Assembly: GCF_019429485.1 (NCBI RefSeq) | Contig: NZ_JAHXZN010000015.1 | Location: forward strand, 1 to 40,122 | Reading direction: 5' to 3' | Source of the DNA: Sphingomonas citri | Lineage (GTDB): Bacteria; Pseudomonadota; Alphaproteobacteria; Sphingomonadales; Sphingomonadaceae | DNA length: 40,122 nucleotides | Part shown: positions 24,390 through 32,815 of the stretch, one piece after another | How positions within the stretch are numbered: position 1 is the stretch's first letter | Layout: every line of letters starts with the position of its first letter | The notes under the pieces: generated by a model | What the model saw: the letters and a program-made list of their open reading frames with translations, nothing else | The model's database searches: none | Told to the model about the DNA's origin: nothing | Program-made: the position numbers and the translations under genes

Positions 24390-25037
24390 TCAAGCTTTCA
24401 ATTGTGCAGGTGTGCAACCTATCAAATCATCAAATATGTGTTTCTGCAAGGCTGCAACCTCCTGCGCTGCCTTACCTTTCGGCTCATGCTCAATGACACC
24501 CAAGCCGTAAGGCCATGCTGCACGATATGCGCTGCGTTCCCGCAACACGGCGCGTGCCACCTGCAAACCGGTTGCTTCTGCAAGCGTCCGGGCATCGTCG
24601 AGCAGCGTTGAAGCGGTTGGAGGCGCCGCGTTCAGCACGACAACACCAGTTCGCCCTGTGCTTGTGATGAGCTGCGCCGTGCGCTTGATCGCATCAAGGT
24701 CGATGAGTGATGGCCGGCACGGAATCACTACAAGATCGGCCCGTTGAGCAGCCGCCGCTGCTTCCGCGCCAGCTGCGGGCGGCGTGTCGATAATGGTCAG
24801 CGCGAAGCCATTAGCTTCCGCTGCATCAATCGCCTGGTCGAGCCTGCGCGCACTGATAGGCTCGACATGAGGCAATTCGGCTTCGCGTCGCTCGCTCCAC
24901 GCTGTCGCGCTCTCCTGCGGATCAAGGTCAAACAGGGCGGTCTTGATGCCAACCGCTTGGGCAGCAACCGCAAGGTTGACCGCTAACGTCGTCTTACCGA
25001 CACCGCCCTTTTGGGCTGCAAGAGTGATAATCTGCAC
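24390..25037 (-). CDS. parA: ParA family partition ATPase
   Basis: A 215-residue protein starting at ATG 25037. The deviant Walker A motif AAQKGGVGKTTLAVNLA is at residues 8-24. Walker A' is ALFDLDPQESATAW, and TIIDTPPA is the Walker B region. There is no N-terminal DNA-binding domain, so this is a small type Ib ParA that relies on its partner to bind operators. It drives plasmid segregation. The gene ends two bases before the RHH-like gene and heads the group. Confidence 0.95.
   Translation of the reverse strand: MQIITLAAQKGGVGKTTLAVNLAVAAQAVGIKTALFDLDPQESATAWSERREAELPHVEPISARRLDQAIDAAEANGFALTIIDTPPAAGAEAAAAAQRADLVVIPCRPSLIDLDAIKRTAQLITSTGRTGVVVLNAAPPTASTLLDDARTLAEATGLQVARAVLRERSAYRAAWPYGLGVIEHEPKGKAAQEVAALQKHIFDDLIGCTPAQLKA
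24401..24418. promoter_or_regulatory. Par operator copy between parA and the RHH-like gene
   Basis: ATTGTGCAGGTGTGCAAC, nearly the same as the copy at 24067. It overlaps the last codons of parA and lies 14 bases before the RHH-like start. Confidence 0.6.
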
Positions 25038-25076
25038 GTGTGCACACCTTCAGTTTGCTTATATTGCAGGTATGCA
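25033..25076. promoter_or_regulatory. Two Par operator copies at the parA promoter
   Basis: TGCACGTGTGCA at 25033-25044, over the parA start, and ATTGCAGGTATGCA at 25063-25076, 26 bases upstream of it. The shared core with the other two copies suggests one protein, probably the RHH-like partner, binds them all as centromere and repressor site. Confidence 0.6.
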
Positions 25077-25300
25077 GTTTATCAGGATCGCACGCAACCT
25101 ATCGTCAGAGTGCATGCTTGTTGGGGGCCGGTGAGAGATGGTCAGATCGTACTCAAAGCCCAGCGACCGTCCCAATTGGGATGGTGATATGGGAATGTCT
25201 GGGCTTTGCCCGAGCCAACATAGCTGACGATGTGCAAGAGCCTGATATACGTGCATCAAATCCCTCTTTTCGGAGGTGATGGCGAGGCAGTTTATCGACG

Positions 25301-27127
25301 ATGCGTTTTCGGGATCACAAGGGGGAGCAGGCGGATCGCGTCCGTGGTCACGAATGGTCGGCAACGCCGCTCGGCGCACTAGACCGTTGGCCGCCCGAAT
25401 TGCGCACGCTCGTCGGCCTGATGCTGACCGCCAACCAGCCCATGTTTATCGTCTGGGGCGAAGCACAGACCCTGCTCTACAACGACCAGCTCCGTCCGAT
25501 CCTCGGCGACAAGCATCCTGGTGCCCTAGGGCGTCCGTTCCTGGACGTGTGGAGTGACGTCGCCGACGACATGCGTCCGATCGTCGAGGCAGCCTATGCC
25601 GGCACGGTCACGCATATGGACGACATCACGTTGTTCACCGATCGCAACGGGTACGACGAAGAGACGCATTTCAGCTTCTCGTTCAATCCGATCCGCAACG
25701 ATGATGGCGAGGTGCTGGGCTTTTTCTGCCCCTGTATCGAGACGACCCAGGCAGTCATCGCGGCGCGCACGATCCGCGAGAACAACGTCCGCAACCGCCA
25801 GATCGTCGATAGCGCGACCGACTACGCCATCATCGCCACTGATCTCACCGGGCAGGTCACGACCTGGAACGAGGGAGCGCGACGCATCCTTGGCTGGACC
25901 GAAGCGGAAATGCTCGGCCAGACCTTGGAACGGCTCTTCACCCCGGAAGATCGGGAACTCGGGCGGCTGGAAAAGGAAATGCAGGACGCGCTTGGACAAG
26001 GGCGTGGCAATGACGAGCGGTGGCATGTCCGCAAGAACGGTGAACGCTTCTGGGCGGCCGGTGAGATGACGCCTTTGCTTGACGGAGAGCAAACGGCAGT
26101 CGGCTTCGTGAAGGTGCTGCGCGACCAGAGCGTCCAGCGCCTCGCGGAAGAGGAACGCGACCGCTTCGTGCGCCTGGCCGAGAACAGCACTGACTTCGTC
26201 GGCATGGCCGATACCCAGGGACGTGTGTTCTACATCAACGACGCCGCACGCCGCCTCGTCGGGCTCGAAGACGCCGACATTACCAAACTCGTCATCGCGG
26301 ACTTCTTCCCGCCCGAGCAGATCGAGATCGTCGCACAGACCGTATTGCCAACTGTCGCCCACGACGGGCATTGGGCAGGCGAACTGAGCTTCCGGCATTT
26401 CTCGACCGGCGAGCTGATCCCCGTCCTCTATTCGGTGTTCCCGATCACCGACGCGGCGGGTGCCCTGATCGGCTACGGCACAGTGACCCGTGACTATCGC
26501 GAGCTGAAGCGCGCCGAAAGCGAGATGCAGCTTTTGAACGGCGAGCTGGCACACCGCCTCAAGAACGTGCTGGCAGTCGTCCAGTCCATTTCCCAGCAGA
26601 CGTTGCGCACCGCACCGAACATGGCATCGGCCAGTAGCGACCTCGGCGCGCGTCTCGTGGCCTTGGGGGCGGCCACGGACGTGTTGACCGGCAGCTCCTG
26701 GCGCTCGGCCGACCTGGGCGAGGTCGCGATGCGCGCGCTGGCGCCGCACGGCGCGATCGGCGAGCGCATCCTGCTCGATGGACCGCGGGTTAACCTCAAA
26801 GCTGAGGTGACGGTCGCCTTCGCGCTGGCGCTGCATGAGCTGGCCACGAATGCGGCCAAATACGGCGCATTGTCGAACGACAGAGGTACGGTGACGTTCG
26901 GATGGAACGTGGCTGGCGGGGGTGACGACTCCACCCTGTCGATCTGCTGGCGGGAGCAGGGTGGCCCGCCGGTTTCTCCCCCGCAACGCAAGGGCTTCGG
27001 ATCGATCCTGATCGAACGCTCCCTCAAGTCCTATTTCAGGGGGAAAGCGGCAACTCATTACAAACCGGAAGGTTTGTCCTTTGAACTGGAGGCGCGGCTG
27101 AGTGATGCCGCGACCACGGGCGAGTAG
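25301..27127 (+). CDS. PAS-domain sensor histidine kinase, HWE family
   Basis: A 608-residue soluble kinase with no membrane segment. It begins with a GAF/PAS-like region typical of the class (HEWSATPLGALDRWPPELRTLVGLML) and has at least two further PAS domains (about 170-285 and 290-405, with VTTWNEGARRILGW and VFYINDAARRLVGL). The H box is LNGELAHRLKNVLAVVQSIS (His about 418). The N box is LALHELATNAAKYGALS, followed by CWREQGGPPV and GFGSILIERSL, which define the HWE family. A single-domain response regulator follows five bases later. The start is uncertain: an overlapping frame from 25276 covers the same stretch. It senses an unknown cytoplasmic cue. Confidence 0.92.
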   Translation: MRFRDHKGEQADRVRGHEWSATPLGALDRWPPELRTLVGLMLTANQPMFIVWGEAQTLLYNDQLRPILGDKHPGALGRPFLDVWSDVADDMRPIVEAAYAGTVTHMDDITLFTDRNGYDEETHFSFSFNPIRNDDGEVLGFFCPCIETTQAVIAARTIRENNVRNRQIVDSATDYAIIATDLTGQVTTWNEGARRILGWTEAEMLGQTLERLFTPEDRELGRLEKEMQDALGQGRGNDERWHVRKNGERFWAAGEMTPLLDGEQTAVGFVKVLRDQSVQRLAEEERDRFVRLAENSTDFVGMADTQGRVFYINDAARRLVGLEDADITKLVIADFFPPEQIEIVAQTVLPTVAHDGHWAGELSFRHFSTGELIPVLYSVFPITDAAGALIGYGTVTRDYRELKRAESEMQLLNGELAHRLKNVLAVVQSISQQTLRTAPNMASASSDLGARLVALGAATDVLTGSSWRSADLGEVAMRALAPHGAIGERILLDGPRVNLKAEVTVAFALALHELATNAAKYGALSNDRGTVTFGWNVAGGGDDSTLSICWREQGGPPVSPPQRKGFGSILIERSLKSYFRGKAATHYKPEGLSFELEARLSDAATTGE

Positions 27128-27132
27128 AGACT

Positions 27133-27516
27133 ATGGGTCAGAGCAAACCGATCGGCAGCAACACGGTCCTCATCGTCGAGCCTGAGGCGCTGGTGCGCTT
27201 CGACATGATCGCCTTCTTCGAAGAGCGTGGATGGCGCGTGTATGAGGCCGAAAATGCCGACCAGGCGATGGACATACTCGACGAGCGCAATGACATCCGG
27301 GTCGTGCTCATCGACGCGATGGTCAGCGGGCGCATGGATGGGCTGAAGCTCGCTCACTATGTCCGCGAGCGCTTCCCCCCGACGCTGTTGTTCGTCGTAT
27401 CGGGTGACGCCCCGGTCCCGCAGGAAGCCTTGCCGCAAAAGGCGACGTTCCTACCCAAACCGTTCGACCTGCACCGGGTCATGCGTCAGATCGAGCAAAG
27501 CCCCGTCACGCCGTAG
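27133..27516 (+). CDS. Single-domain response regulator
   Basis: A 127-residue receiver domain with no output domain. The acidic pocket appears as VLIVEPEALVRFD, the phospho-acceptor as VVLIDAMVSGRMDG, the switch Ser as VVSGDA and the conserved lysine as FLPKPFD. It directly follows the HWE kinase and is surely phosphorylated by it. With no DNA-binding output it must act by protein contact or as a phosphate sink. Confidence 0.92.
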   Translation: MGQSKPIGSNTVLIVEPEALVRFDMIAFFEERGWRVYEAENADQAMDILDERNDIRVVLIDAMVSGRMDGLKLAHYVRERFPPTLLFVVSGDAPVPQEALPQKATFLPKPFDLHRVMRQIEQSPVTP

Positions 27517-27601
27517 CTCACACTATTTTCCCAGAAATGATCGAGAAACGGGAAGGACAAGCCTTTCCCAAAACCTGTTTACGCGGCGATCTGGGAAGGT
27601 T

Positions 27602-28006
27602 TTAATTGTCGGTTGAGGGTCCTAGCGCCTCTATGATCCGGCACTCGGCGACAGTGCCGCCATCACAGGAGTCGATCACCGCCTTCAGCTCGCGGCGGAG
27701 CGCGGTCAGATCGGCAAGCTTGCGGTCCACCTCGCGCAGATGCTCGTTGGCGATGCGGTCGATGCCGGCACAGTCGCAGGTCCGGTCGTCCGACAGGCCC
27801 AGCAGCGCGCGCACCTGGTCGAGCGAGAAGCCGAGGTCGCGCGCGCGCCGGATGAACGACAGGCGGCCCAGCTCGGCCACGCCATAGGTCCGGTAGTTGC
27901 CGGCGCTGCGGGCGGGCGCTGGCAGCAGGCCGATGCGCTCGTAATAGCGCACCGTCTCCACCTTGGTGTTCGTCGCCTTGCCCAGATCGCCGATCGTCAG
28001 CGCCAT
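27602..28006 (-). CDS. MerR family heavy-metal regulator (CadR/PbrR/ZntR-like)
   Basis: A 134-residue protein from ATG 28006; the longer frame to 28258 runs through its own promoter and is rejected. Residues 1-70 are the MerR helix-turn-helix (LTIGDLGKATNTKVETVRYYERIGLL, GNYRTYG). Metal-binding cysteines are Cys77 and Cys79 (RTCDCAGID), Cys114 (DSCDGG) and Cys122 (AECRIIEAL), which fits the Cd/Pb/Zn branch and not mercury. It is divergent from the CDF-like gene, with a MerR-type promoter between them. A second copy of that promoter faces the TonB receptor gene 2.7 kb away. Confidence 0.92.
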   Translation of the reverse strand: MALTIGDLGKATNTKVETVRYYERIGLLPAPARSAGNYRTYGVAELGRLSFIRRARDLGFSLDQVRALLGLSDDRTCDCAGIDRIANEHLREVDRKLADLTALRRELKAVIDSCDGGTVAECRIIEALGPSTDN

Positions 28007-28010
28007 GCCC

Positions 28011-28041
28011 TTGACCCTGTAGTTGCTACAGCCCCTACATG
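28011..28041 (+). promoter_or_regulatory. MerR-type promoter/operator upstream of the CDF-like gene
   Basis: A -35 box TTGACC (28011-28016) and a -10 box TACATG (28036-28041) are separated by 19 bases, the overlong spacer that MerR proteins correct by twisting DNA. The spacer holds a perfect dyad, CTGTAG-TTG-CTACAG (28017-28031). It lies between the divergent merR and transporter genes. Confidence 0.88.
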
Positions 28042-28073
28042 GACCGTCGCACTGGTGATTGCGAGGTGACGAC

Positions 28074-28805
28074 ATGGCAGGTGGATGCTGCGGCGGTTGC
28101 GCCGCGCCCGACACGAAGGTTGACGATCGGGCATGGCGGCGCGTGCTGTGGGTCGCGCTCGCGATCAATGCCAGCATGTTCGGCGTCGAGATCGTCGCCG
28201 GCGTGGCGGCGCACTCCGCGGCGCTCAAGGCGGACGCGCTCGACTTCCTGGGTGACACCGCGAACTATGCGATCAGCCTCGGCGTCGCGGGAATGGCGTT
28301 GCGCTGGCGCGCTCGCGCCGCGCTGGCGAAGGGCGTCTCGCTGCTCCTGCTCGGCCTCTGGGTGCTGGGCTATACGGTCTGGATGGCGACGGCAGGCACG
28401 CTGCCGGGCGCGGAGACGATGGGGATAATCGGTGTTGCCGCGCTTGTCGCCAATTTCGTCTGCGCCGCGCTGCTCTGGCGACACCGGGGCGGCGACGCCA
28501 ACCGCCAATCGGTCTGGATTTGCTCGCGCAACGACGCGATCGGCAACATCGCCGTCGTGGCTGCGGCGTTCGGCGTGTTCGGCACCGGCACGGGCTGGCC
28601 TGACATTGCGGTCGCTGCGATCCTCGCCGGTCTGGGCGTATCCGGGGGCTGGCAGATCATCCGCAAGGCGCGGGCCGAGCTGGCTCAGTCCGCGCCGAAC
28701 CTGAAGCGGATGCCCCCGTTGATGGTGCGTCCGTCCAACGGCCCCCAGGCATCCACGGTCCATGCCCCGTCCGGTGCGCGCCGGGGCAGCAGCAGCGGGT
28801 CGTAG
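28074..28805 (+). CDS. Cation diffusion facilitator-like transporter
   Basis: About 243 residues from ATG 28074. A Cys-rich N-terminus (MAGGCCGGCAAP) could bind soft metal ions. The membrane part has six hydrophobic stretches and CDF-like motifs: HSAALKADALDFLGDTANYAISL (first metal-site Asp residues) and CSRNDAIGNIAVVAAAFGVF (second). It should export a divalent metal from the cytoplasm under control of the divergent MerR regulator. The last 40 codons (after about QIIRKARAELAQ) run antisense through the end of the TonB receptor gene, by 121 bases, and read as low-complexity. The native stop may have been lost in a rearrangement. Confidence 0.85.
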   Translation: MAGGCCGGCAAPDTKVDDRAWRRVLWVALAINASMFGVEIVAGVAAHSAALKADALDFLGDTANYAISLGVAGMALRWRARAALAKGVSLLLLGLWVLGYTVWMATAGTLPGAETMGIIGVAALVANFVCAALLWRHRGGDANRQSVWICSRNDAIGNIAVVAAAFGVFGTGTGWPDIAVAAILAGLGVSGGWQIIRKARAELAQSAPNLKRMPPLMVRPSNGPQASTVHAPSGARRGSSSGS

Positions 28806-30679
28806 CGGGTCTGGCGGAAGTCCAGCAGGTTCTCGGCGTTGATGAACAGGCTGACCTTGCCCAGCACCAGCTCGCCCATCGCGCCCAGCTCGACATAGGG
28901 CCGGCTGCGGGTTCGATAGGGGTTGTCCTCCAGCTCCTGACGCCCGGTGTAATAGGCCTCCAGCCCGATCCGTCCGCGCCCGTGCTTCTCCCACACCGCC
29001 GTCAGTCCGGCGGTATTGCGCGGGGTGAGCGGTACGAAGCGGCGACCCGCCTCATCGGGGTTCGGCTCGCGCGCGTCGGTGCGGACGTAGCTGCCGGTAA
29101 AGGTGATCGCGTCCAGACGGTAGCGCAGCAGCAGCTCGGCACCGCGAGTCCGGGTTACGCCATCGGCGTTGACCAGCTCGGCGCGGGTCGCGCTCACGTC
29201 GCGGAGCTGCACGGCGTGGTCGATGTTCGATCCGAACAGCGTGAGGCTCGCCTCGATCGGCCCGCGTGCATAGCCGAAGTCGATCGAGGCGGAGTCGGCC
29301 GTCTCGGCCCGCAGGCCCCGCAACGGCGTGATCCGCGACAGACCCGCCGCCTCCACCTCCTCGATAAACGGCGTCGGCGCATAGAAGCCGCGCCCGAGTG
29401 ACGCGCGCACCGTCCACGGCCCCGGCTTGAACAGCATCGACAGGCGCGGGCTGATGCGCGTGCCGTATTCGCTGTGATCGTCTAGGCGGGCGCTGCCCGC
29501 CAGCGTCAGGTCGGGCAACAGCTTCTGCTCTCCTTGCGCGAACAGCGCCGGCACCCGGTAGGTGTAGTCGAAGGCCGGGAAGGTTCGCGAGCGGTAGCTG
29601 TCCACCTGATAGGCCGCGCCGGCGAGCCAGGTCGTGCCGCCTGTGCCACCTCCAAGCGATGCCTCGGTCAGCACGGTGCGGTGACGATCGTTCTCGACCA
29701 CATCGCCAAAGACATGGCGGTGTCCCTGCGTGACGCCCGACGCGCGCAGGTAGAGCGTGCCGACGCCCTCGATCGGTGCCTGCGCGTTAAGACCAGCGTC
29801 CAAGCGCCGGCTGCGCTGGTTCTGAGGGAAGGGCGAGCCGTCCGGCACGACGCGCACCGGCAGCGTACCACCGCTTCGCTGCTCGGCGAGCGCGCCTACG
29901 GTCGCATAGACCTTGGCACCGCTGGCGCCTTCCCAGAACAGCCGCGGCCGGAACGTCCAGCGATGATAGCCGGGGATGTTCGCCCAGCCATCGCCGTCGA
30001 TGTCCTGCGCGTCCTGCCGGTTGAACCCGCCGGTCAGCGAGTAGCTGAGCGCGTCGGTCAGCGGGCCGGAATTGTAGGCGGTCACGTCCTGCCCGCCGCG
30101 ACTGGTCGCGTTCAGCAGCAGCTCGCCCTGTTGCACCGGAGACGGACGCCGCGACACGAGGTTGATGACGCCACCCAACGCGGACGGCCCGTAGAGCGCC
30201 GACGCCGCGCCCTTGATGATCTCGACCTGCCCCAGATCGGTCGGAGGTATTTGGAGAAGGCCGATGGAAGGGGTCTGCCCGCCGTAGAGCGGCAGGCCAT
30301 CGGCGAGGATTTGCGTATAGCGCCCCTTCAGACCTTGCACCCTGACGTTCGCCGCCCCCAGCGCCGGCGACGTGACCTGGACGCGGATACCGGGTGTCTC
30401 GTTGACCAGCATAGCGATGTTACCGGGCTGCATGAGGATTTTCTCCTCGATCTCTTCCCGGTCCAGCACCTCCACCCGGATCGGTTCGTCCTGCACGCGC
30501 CGGCCCGTGCGAGTCGCCTGCACGACGATTTCCTCACCTTCGTCTGCCTCCTCGGTTGGTGTCGGCTGCGTCGGGGCGGCGGGTCGCTCCTGTGCCGCCA
30601 CACCTGTCGCCATCAAGGCAAAGCCGGAAAACACGATCGCCGACGCTATCGATCGCTTGAGCCTTGATCCGTATCGCAC
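28685..30679 (-). CDS. TonB-dependent receptor under MerR-type control
   Basis: A 664-residue outer-membrane receptor. It has a signal peptide (ASAIVFSGFALMATGVAAQ), a TonB box-like EEIVVQATRT, a plug domain at about 60-175 (VNETPGIRVQVTSPALGAANVRVQGLKGRYTQILADG broken over two strands, QVEIIKGAASALYGPSALGGVINLVSRR) and a barrel ending in IRFRFGAD. The plug is of the vitamin B12/heme/copper-like class and not the siderophore class of the receptor at 9854. A MerR promoter copy at 30733-30763 stands upstream, so a metal probably induces it with the CDF-like gene. It is convergent with and overlaps the 3' end of that gene. Confidence 0.92.
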   Translation of the reverse strand: MRYGSRLKRSIASAIVFSGFALMATGVAAQERPAAPTQPTPTEEADEGEEIVVQATRTGRRVQDEPIRVEVLDREEIEEKILMQPGNIAMLVNETPGIRVQVTSPALGAANVRVQGLKGRYTQILADGLPLYGGQTPSIGLLQIPPTDLGQVEIIKGAASALYGPSALGGVINLVSRRPSPVQQGELLLNATSRGGQDVTAYNSGPLTDALSYSLTGGFNRQDAQDIDGDGWANIPGYHRWTFRPRLFWEGASGAKVYATVGALAEQRSGGTLPVRVVPDGSPFPQNQRSRRLDAGLNAQAPIEGVGTLYLRASGVTQGHRHVFGDVVENDRHRTVLTEASLGGGTGGTTWLAGAAYQVDSYRSRTFPAFDYTYRVPALFAQGEQKLLPDLTLAGSARLDDHSEYGTRISPRLSMLFKPGPWTVRASLGRGFYAPTPFIEEVEAAGLSRITPLRGLRAETADSASIDFGYARGPIEASLTLFGSNIDHAVQLRDVSATRAELVNADGVTRTRGAELLLRYRLDAITFTGSYVRTDAREPNPDEAGRRFVPLTPRNTAGLTAVWEKHGRGRIGLEAYYTGRQELEDNPYRTRSRPYVELGAMGELVLGKVSLFINAENLLDFRQTRYDPLLLPRRAPDGAWTVDAWGPLDGRTINGGIRFRFGAD

Positions 30680-30732
30680 GCTTCCACCTTCGCATGGGCG
30701 TCGCGATGGTCGGGACGCTGTATGAAGGCACG

Positions 30733-30763
30733 CCCATAGAGGCTGTAGCCGCTACAGGGTCAA
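30733..30763 (-). promoter_or_regulatory. MerR-type promoter/operator upstream of the TonB receptor gene
   Basis: Reading leftward: TTGACC (30763-30758), 19 bases containing the perfect dyad CTGTAG-CGG-CTACAG, then TATGGG (30738-30733). The -35, dyad and spacer length are the same as at 28011-28041, while the dyad centre differs (CGG against TTG). This indicates the same MerR regulator acts at both. Confidence 0.88.
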
Positions 30764-30831
30764 GCGCATCTGCACGCCCCTCCATTCCCGCAGACAAACC
30801 GCCCGGGACGGACGGAACCTTGGGTAATCGG

Positions 30832-31239
30832 TCAAACGGCTTGCTTTAGAGGCTCGGGTTTCTTTCCGTCCGGTAGACGCTCGCGCAGGTGTTCATGCAC
30901 CATCCTCGCGCTGAACGGCTTTCCAAGGAACGTGGCGTTCTCCGGCATGTCGCCCGGCTCGGGTTTGATCCGGCCACTGGCGATAACGATCTCAATCCAC
31001 GGGTAACTTGACGATACGTGCCGAGCCAGCGCGAAGCCGTCAGTGCCTCCTGGCATTTCTACATCGGAAAATAGCAGGGTAATGCTGTGGGCCTGCCCCG
31101 GCAGCAAGGCCTTCGCGTCATCACCATTGTCAGCCTCGACGCACCGAAAGCCGGCATCCGAGAGGATGCCGTCGAGGTCCATAAGGATGATGGGATCGTC
31201 ATCGACGATAAGCGCATTGGGATCGGTCGAGACGGTCAT
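30832..31239 (-). CDS. Single-domain response regulator
   Basis: A 135-residue receiver domain with the acidic triplet ALIVDDDPIILMD, phospho-acceptor LLFSDVEMPGGTDG, switch residue IASG and lysine FLGKPF. There is no output domain. It is not next to a kinase gene but lies on the same segment as the HWE kinase at 25301, and differs clearly from the regulator at 27133. It may be a second partner of that kinase or of a chromosomal one. The 250 bases upstream (31240-31489) hold no gene. Confidence 0.9.
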   Translation of the reverse strand: MTVSTDPNALIVDDDPIILMDLDGILSDAGFRCVEADNGDDAKALLPGQAHSITLLFSDVEMPGGTDGFALARHVSSSYPWIEIVIASGRIKPEPGDMPENATFLGKPFSARMVHEHLRERLPDGKKPEPLKQAV

Positions 31240-31452
31240 CCTGACATAACCACCTGAACCGTCTGTAGTTCGACTAACTTATGAAATGGCTTGCTCTGAC
31301 GCCGGTAGGCATTCCCGATTGGGAAGCTGAGGCGAGAAGGGCAGGGCAGTGGTGAGCCGTTGAGCGCTGCCGGCTTCGCGTTCCCAGAACCTGTTCCCGA
31401 TTGCTCTTTCCTAAAACTCACCGGGTGCGACGGAGAAGCGGGACAGCTGGTG

Positions 31453-31482
31453 CGTCGTTAATGTCCTAAGTTGTGCGACAGC
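31453..31482 (+). repeat. res-like recombination subsite, left copy
   Basis: Thirty bases starting CGTCG and ending GTGCGACAGC, with the central TGTCCTAAGTT. They match 37097-37126 at 24 of 30 positions in the same orientation. Tn402-type IRt begins eight bases after it, which fits the known preference of this transposon family for res regions. Confidence 0.7.
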
Positions 31483-31489
31483 TTGCCGC

Positions 31490-31514
31490 TGTCGTTTTCA
31501 GAAGACGACCGCAC
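31490..31514 (+). repeat. Tn402-type terminal inverted repeat IRt
   Basis: The 25 bases start TGTCGTTTTCAGAAGACGAC and end CGCAC, agreeing with Tn402 ends and with the inverted end at 36981-37005. Downstream lie further TniA-binding-like repeats, such as AGGAGTCGTCTGCACC (31569-31584). Confidence 0.88.
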
Positions 31515-31632
31515 CATCTGACTGGATGTAACGCCTGGTGTGCATACGGCTCCTGACAGCCCAATATCAGGAGTCGTCTGCACCAATCTCGACTATGCTC
31601 AATACTCGTGTGCACCAAAGCGAGGTTTGGGC

Positions 31633-32815
31633 ATGACATCAGACACTCCACCGATTGCCGCGCAAGGCGTGGCCACCCTGCCCGACGAGGCATGGGCGCA
31701 AGCCCGGCACCGGACGGAAATCATCGGGCCACTGGCAGCGCTTGAGGTGGTCGGGCATGAAGCCGCCGATGAGGCAGCCCAAGCGCTGGGCCTGTCCCGG
31801 CGACAGGTATATGTCCTGATCCGTCGCGCCCGGCAGGGTACTGGCCTGGTAACAGACCTGACGCCCGGCCGATCCGGCGGCGGCAAAGGCAAGGGGCGCT
31901 TGCCGGAACCGGTCGAGCGCATCATCCGCGAGCTGCTGCAAAAGCGCTTCCTGACCAAGCAGAAACGCAGCCTGGCGGCGTTCCACCGCGAAGTCGCGCA
32001 GGCGTGCAAAACCCAGAAGCTGCCGGTGCCGGCGCGCAACACCGTGGCCCAGCGGATTGCCGGACTACACCCGGCGAAAATAGCCCGCAGCCGGGGCGGG
32101 CAGGACGCTGCCCGTCCCTTGCAAGGCGCGGGTGGCATTCCGCCAGAAGTCACCATGCCGCTGGAACAGGTGCAGATCGACCACACCGTCATCGACCTGA
32201 TCGTGGTCGACGAGCGCGACCGGCAACCGATTGGCCGCCCATATTTGACCCTCGCCATCGACGTGTTCACGCGCTGCGTACTCGGCATGGTGGTCACGCT
32301 GGAAGCGCCGTCCGCCGTCTCGGTCGGCCTATGCCTCGCGCATGCCGCCTGCGACAAGCGGCCCTGGCTGGAAGGGCTGAATGTGGAAATGGACTGGCCG
32401 ATGAGCGGCAAGCCCAGGCTGCTCTATCTGGACAACGCGGCCGAGTTCAAAAGCGAAGCGCTGCGCCGTGGCTGCGAACAGCATGGCATCCGGCTGGACT
32501 ATCGCCCACCAGGCCAGCCGCACTACGGCGGCATCGTGGAACGGATCATCGGCACGGCGATGCAGATGATCCACGACGAATTACCGGGGACGACCTTCTC
32601 CAATCCCGGCCAGCGCGGCGAGTACGATTCCGAGAAGATGGCCACCCTGACGCTGCGCGAGCTGGAGCGCTGGCTCGCGTTGGCGGTAGGCACCTATCAC
32701 GGCTCCGTGCACAACGGCCTGCTCCAGCCGCCGGCCGCGCGCTGGGCCGAGGCCGTGGAGCGCGTTGGCGTCCCGGCCGTCGTTACCCGCCCCACCGCGT
32801 TTTTGGTCGATTTCC
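31633..32815 (+). pseudogene. tniA: Tn402-type transposase TniA, 3'-truncated by IS6100
   Basis: About 394 residues remain of a protein normally near 559. It begins MTSDTPPIAAQGVATLPDEA (ATG 31633) and includes a helix-turn-helix (EAAQALGLSRRQVYVLIRRA). The DDE core is visible as VQIDHTVIDLIVVD, LLYLDNAAEF and the Glu in GGIVERIIGTAMQM. The frame enters IS6100 at 32816 and stops at 32844. The missing part is the C-terminal domain that contacts TniB, so transposition by this copy is unlikely. Confidence 0.93.

Noticed and set aside
25526..27058. A 510-codon open frame on the minus strand.
   Set aside because: It is the antisense of the HWE kinase gene. High GC keeps the opposite strand open, and the translation has no recognisable domain.
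29534..30667. A 377-codon open frame on the plus strand.
   Set aside because: It is antisense to the TonB receptor, which has a signal peptide, plug and barrel end.
31240..31489. A stress sigma factor (EcfG-type GGAAC/CGTT) promoter near the response regulator gene.
   Set aside because: GGAAC occurs on the minus strand, but no CGTT is found at the required 16-17 base spacing.
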